Source: Patiria miniata (lineage: Eukaryota > Echinodermata > Asteroidea > Valvatida > Asterinidae). From it: a stretch of DNA of 64,000 bases. The notes beneath the pieces were generated by a model. The model was not told the origin of the DNA. It searched no databases and saw only the letters and a program-made list of their open reading frames with translations. The position numbers and the translations under genes were made by a program. Positions 59,037 to 64,000 of the stretch are shown here, in pieces; positions within the stretch are counted from its first letter, which is position 1; each line of letters opens with the position of its first letter. The DNA lies in NCBI RefSeq assembly GCF_015706575.1, contig NW_024037062.1:5824811-5888810 (forward strand), given 5' to 3'.

Positions 59037-60308
59037 TAGTAGTTAGTGGGAAGGACTGGATTTTTAGAAGGTACGTGGTTCGAATCCTGCTAGAATCTGA
59101 CCTTAGAAGTTGTTTTATTTACAAGGAAAAATAAGCTCCCTGTTTTGCGTGCTGTTGACATCTATCGGCTTCGCCTATTGGCGTGGCAATTATACCACGC
59201 TACCATTACCGGCACGCGTGTTAATGTGGCTTCGACGTAAAAAGCCTCGCTTGTTAACGACGTTGGGCAGTCGAGTTGGCTGCAATGATGGCATCACAAA
59301 ACCACTCGACCCTCCTGATTCTTCATTCTAGATCTGTAGAGCCTCTGCCCTTATTTTACCCAGATGAAAAATATATCGAAATAAAACAGGAATATTTTAA
59401 AATCTTTATCGGGCGCATACATGCACTGGTTTCCATATTCCGTGCGTAATACGGCATTGCGATGTTGCGACGTTGAAACGTGTGCGATTCTTTTTTTAAA
59501 CTCTGATATTCTACAATTGAAGTATTCCTCCAAAGTCAAATTGTGCCTTCTTAAACGTTACATCCATCGTCCTCTTTGAGCGGATGTAGTCGCATACAGA
59601 ACACCTAATTACAATTGATACCAAATATTAAAGGTAAATCAGTGATGATGGTAATTACCAGGCTTTTATAGTGGACCGATATTCAATCAGACTCGCGACT
59701 ATCCACTATGACGTACAGAAGCTCGCATCGGCTGGCAAGACGCACCTCCGATAGTCGTGGATAGACTATGCGCTCATTGGCAAAATCATGCACCTCACAG
59801 TGACAAATACAGATTGCCATCACTTGATATTTTCCCCACATCTTCCGCCTCGTTCGAGAGCAAACGTGAAATGTGGGCTCGACAAACGAATCTCTAAAAG
59901 CTACGTGCAAGAGAGCCTGAGAGGTTCCAAGTTATTTGACTGAACAATGACTGTACCAGGGTTTATTGATCTGTTCTAGTTTCTAACGCGGAGCACTTTT
60001 ACGAATGCAATTTCCGTTGTTCCTACAATGTTTCCAACAAATGCCAAAGGCGACTTTGTAAGATTGGTACTCAAGTATTTTGTGGCAATGTCAGGTGCTC
60101 AAGAGTCCTTGTGGCCAACAGCGAAATCTGTTTTTAAGCGGAAAGGTCATGCAAGTATACTTAACTTATCTTGTATGTACGGTTGGAAGATTAAAAGAAA
60201 GTTGCTTAATTTGTGAAGACAAGGCACTGCTCTTTAATATTTTGTCGTTACATTAATGACATTGATAACCACTGTTCACAAGTTGGTTAAGCTAAATTTT
60301 TAAAACAT
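59037..60308. other. Unrecognised DNA
   Basis: No exon, RNA gene or repeat end recognised. 59065-59095 (GGTTCGAATCC) resembles a pol III B box but has no cloverleaf around it. Confidence 0.35.
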
Positions 60309-60665
60309 TCGGGCGATTCACAATGCAGTGCGCCACCAAGAGTTTGTCACGGAATCAATTTTTCAAGTTTACGGTCGACAAAACATGGCCCAGTTGAACG
60401 AGTGTCAGTAGACAACTTGAGCTAACTTTTTTTTTTATAGATTGGGGCATAGCGTTCTGCCGCCTTACAAAAAACCCACCATATTGATAAACAGACAAGA
60501 AAAGGGCAAACAGATGCTCGAATCATACGCTTACGAAATTCAAAAATTACAAATTTCAAATATCCCGCGCTTCGAATTTGTCGACCATCTCTCACAATGC
60601 ACTGGGAAAAATGAACTCTTCGTGACAAACTCTTGGTGGCGCAATACATTGTGAAACGCCCGAAT
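60309..60665. mobile_element. Inverted-repeat element, about 45-bp arms
   Basis: ATTCGGGCGATTCACAATG and TTGGTGGCGC motifs at the left pair with the right end GCGCAATACATTGTGAAACG + CCCGAAT. The inner GAGTTTGTCACG also pairs. Flanks show no clear duplication. Confidence 0.65.
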
Positions 60666-62635
60666 TGATTTTCATGAGAAAAAAAATTAGTTCCATAAAA
60701 ATTGTTTGTTCGTTGGTCTTTTTGGTGTTGCATATTATGTTGCATTAATGGGTGTTTGGTATTTAATCACTGCAAAAAAATTGGTAAAATCTTTCCCTGG
60801 TACAAACTGTTTAGTGGATACTGTTTATGATTATATTTTAAATGGGGACGATTTTATAGAAATGGTTAATTGATGTTTTTATATTGGAAGAAAAGAGCAA
60901 GAAATGAAAACATCTCGCGCAATTTCTCGTACGTATGCGATATGCTGTGGGCCTATCCGCAGATTGTTTGAGAAGTTGAATTAACATCACATTTTACGCA
61001 AACTCATATTCGTATCCCTGGGGAAATTCACTGAATGCAATCACGCGGCAATGAAAAGAGGCGCCAGGGAGAGATTGTGAGTTCGATCTAAAAAAAATAT
61101 TCTACCTGACAGATTGTTTTGCCTAAGAGCGCTCTATGTCTACTCGAAGCCGGGAAATGATTATTTCGTTCAACCTGAGGCCCATCATGTCTTGATTGTT
61201 CAATTGATTTTGCTCTTGGGTTTCAGCAATCATCAGTCTTCAGCTTTCTTCTCTGATTATGTTGCGGCATAGCTACGATCGAACGTTCTGGCAAGTCTTA
61301 TGGTTGCATGCAAGACTGGAATACCATGTAAGACAGACAATTAGTTAGACCCGATGGCACACACAACGCGGGTATTTTCCCACTCTACAAAATTTGGTTT
61401 ATGGTTGGATTTCTATTTACAGATTGAAACCTGTTGATTTGGCAATGAACGAATTTACAATAGGTGGAATTTAGACCACATGCAGTGAGTCAGGTATGCA
61501 GTTGTTTGCATTTACCAGGTTGATGTGCCATATTTAGCACGATATGTGACAGAGGACCCCTCGTTTGTGTTGGTCATTGTGTTACCAGAATCTCAGGAAT
61601 TCTTTCGATATATCTAAGGAGATGTGTTAAACAATAGTCCAGGATGTGTATGGTCTAGGGAGATGGGGGGGGGGTACCCCTCTGTCACATATCGAACTGC
61701 ATGGGTATATGATTTGCCTTCGATAGTTTCGGCCCAGTGTTTCCAAAGACTGTAGATTTCTAATCTGTGCTATGATACATGATCATGATCCTGTTTCTAT
61801 GTTAAACAATGACCGATGGGGGATATTGCCAAGTGTATTACTTTTTTGGCTGATTTCTATTTGTTGACCTAAAATTCCATAAAGATCATCGTCCATCTTC
61901 CCAGGCCAATAAAACTGATTACTTAAGAATGAGCTAACAAGAAGCAACCTCCAACGTACATAGCACATCCAGGTGTTTGGCAGGTACGAAAACAGTTCAA
62001 CTTTAATCCTGGGGCAAAAGCATCAGTTTCCCGTTAATGGGTATCCGAAACCTCGAAGGCGCATAAATACATACTAGATGCTTCAGAAGAAGGCGACACA
62101 GATATCACAAGGCGTTACCTAAGACACGTTCTTTGTGATCAGGGTGTTACATCAGGAAGATGTTGGGACCTCAGCAATTTGAGAACCTCCAGGGCATCCC
62201 TATCATAGCTCATTACGATGACTCGATAGAAGATAGAAACCGAATGCGCGATGATTAAATAATTATGTGCACGTTGAGTTACGACCGTTAGAATAATACA
62301 CTCAACTTACCTTTAAGGCAGTACATATTTTGTGTGGGATTTTCATGTAATTTACTTCAGTTTAATTAAAATGTCAACAGCTTTCCCCTCCTATATCATT
62401 TATTTTGCACTTTTCGTTTTCTTTTGAAGTCTCCACCTTACGTGACCTTAGGCCCAGCTTGTCGATGACAGATTCTATATAGAAACAAGTTAAAGCACAT
62501 TTAGTTAAAAAAACTAAAGGGCCATTTGCAATTGTTTCCCCAAATTCCAACATCAACAGCAATAATCAGAAACTGAGGCATAGGCAGATATTTAACCACT
62601 TTCTTTATTTGACATTTCAGCAATGCAGATGCTTA
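60666..62635. other. Unrecognised DNA
   Basis: AT-rich, with no gene or repeat boundary recognised on either strand. Confidence 0.35.
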
Positions 62636-62699
62636 CCGGGGTCTACCCTATGTTCCCTAATACTTATGTTCCCCAAAATCCTTAGGGTAAGGATTAGGG

Positions 62700-62830
62700 T
62701 TAGAATCGGGGAACATGGGTATTGGGGAACATAGGTATCAGGGAACATGGGTATTGGGGAACATAGGTATCGGGGAACATAGGTATCGGGGAACATAGGT
62801 ATTGGGGAATGTACTGGAGAACATAGGTAG
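62700..62830 (+). repeat. 16-bp tandem repeat
   Basis: GGGGAACATAGGTATC / GGGGAACATGGGTATT alternate for about six to seven copies. A TTAGGGTTAG stretch just upstream resembles telomere repeat but is a single occurrence. Confidence 0.85.
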
Positions 62831-64000
62831 CACCCATGCTTACCTACCACATTAAAATCACAGTGAAATTGACAAAAGGGAAACAAGTTTGTTGATGGTG
62901 TCACCATCAGATTATAAAGCGTCACTTCAAACATTTGATATTTATGTAATATTGGACGGCGTTCGGGGGGATACAAGAATATAATTGTACGAGTTATAAC
63001 AATATTGCACGAGCGAGTGTGATATGTTCTTGTATCCCCCGAAAAAAGTTATCCAAGGTTATTATTATTATTTTTATCATGCTGACTTGATGCGCAATAG
63101 CTTAATTTCATGACACTGTCTTGTCATAATATTCGCCGACTGCTTTTCTCACTTTCACATTAACGTTAACCTAGAACTTCGACAAAATACTGGCAAGTGT
63201 AAGGTGTTCCAACGTCTCAAAATCTTGTTGTAGATTCTTATCGTCGAGATACGCTCGCATGAAATTGGGCCCAGTTTGTGTGGTCTTGTGACGCCATACG
63301 CAAATCGTTATCCGCTACGCGTGTATACGAGACGGATATGTCGTGCGCTTTACGAGTCAGTGTGAAACGCATAGTAAATTGTCGAAACCCAGCAGTAATC
63401 CAAAATGGCAGTCTCTGATGAAAGCCTCGTGTCTCTTTAATAATCCTGCAAATAAATTTGGATATTATACATCCACCCACATTCAATCAAACTACACACG
63501 AGGGTGAGAATCCACGAAGAATTTACTATGCGTTTCACACTGACGCGTAGCTAGCGATATGTCCGTGCCGTGTACACGCTTAGTGGATGGTGAGTTGCGT
63601 ATGATGTCATCACAAACTGATGACCTATCCGGCGGGCACCGCTAACCATATCCGTTCGGTTGCGAAACTTCTCTCTAAATGTTTTTAGTTCCAAGATACC
63701 AGGGTTTGTCAACGTAATAAATCCAATAACAGTTTGCCACGATGAATACTTCCTCAAATTGTTTAGTACCAATCTTTTTTTTCTTCGAAGTGCCTCTTTT
63801 CAGTCTCTCATTCGGTAGGGTATATAGGGTCAGTTTGCAAAAGATACTATGCCTTAATTATTTAAGACTTGTAAACACCTGTACATTAATGAATTTTGTT
63901 AGCAGCTTTGCAATTTTCACAAGTCGACATGTCATGCATTTTGTCGCCAAATGCAGTCTGATCTGAGCTGATATCATGCTGCGTAGTGGGCTACACGTCA
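62831..64000. other. Intergenic DNA with inverted repeats
   Basis: 62960-63045 has a small inverted pair around GGGGGATACAAGAA / TTCTTGTATCCCCC. 63250-63635 contains a larger imperfect inverted repeat (AGTGTGAAACGCATAGTAAA at 63358 pairs with TTTACTATGCGTTTCACACT at 63521), probably a foldback element. No gene recognised. Confidence 0.45.

Noticed and set aside
59065..59095. tRNA gene suggested by GGTTCGAATCC
   Set aside because: A B-box-like sequence alone; no box A at the right distance and no foldable arms.
62690..62702. Telomere or interstitial telomeric array
   Set aside because: Only one TTAGGGTTAG-like stretch occurs; the neighbouring repeat is a different 16-bp unit.

Overview
This is eukaryotic, metazoan DNA. 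Genes are split by GT-AG introns, intergenic DNA makes up most of the window, and transposon remnants are dense. The combination of a NACHT-LRR (NLR) gene, a stearoyl-CoA-type desaturase, a peptide-type class A GPCR and Helentron-like elements with internal satellites suggests a marine invertebrate deuterostome (echinoderm, hemichordate or lancelet). That is inference; nothing here fixes the species.

Protein-coding content is sparse. (1) 2.3-6.9 kb, plus strand: a complete four-exon acyl-CoA delta-9 desaturase of 355 aa; all three histidine boxes are present and every junction is in phase. (2) 25.2-18.2 kb, minus strand: an NLR-type immune receptor gene that I could link across three exons by splice sites and phase: a 48-bp minisatellite exon, a 120-nt Gly/Asn-rich exon, and a large exon with NACHT, helical and LRR regions. 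Its P-loop carries Glu in place of the Gly before the catalytic Lys. (3) 56.8-57.3 kb, plus strand: the first coding exon of a rhodopsin-like peptide GPCR, ending in TM3; the rest was not found in the window. Smaller pieces are a LINE ORF2 C-terminus (28.5-28.9 kb) and a short helix-turn-helix, integrase-like ORF (33.1 kb) inside a transposon.

Much of the remainder is repeats, and many have exact ends. A 3.1-kb transposon (31811-34898) has arms of oppositely oriented 31-bp repeats and a perfect 6-bp target duplication. Several TIR elements have perfect 9-bp target duplications (3340-3908, 11145-12073 with a nested relative inside, 26389-27744, 30495-31007). There are hAT-like and mariner-like MITEs, three Helentron/HINE-like elements (plus a copy inside the 3.1-kb transposon), palindromic arrays of a TCCGAAGG motif (41.4-43.1 and 46.6-47.2 kb), and a 3.1-kb long-TIR element (52.1-55.2 kb). 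A 447-bp near-perfect palindrome lies at 26399-26845.

The regions 34.9-41.4, 47.2-52.0 and 59-64 kb contain little that I recognise. I see no operon structure, rRNA or CRISPR array. All family assignments rest on reading the sequence; no database search was possible.
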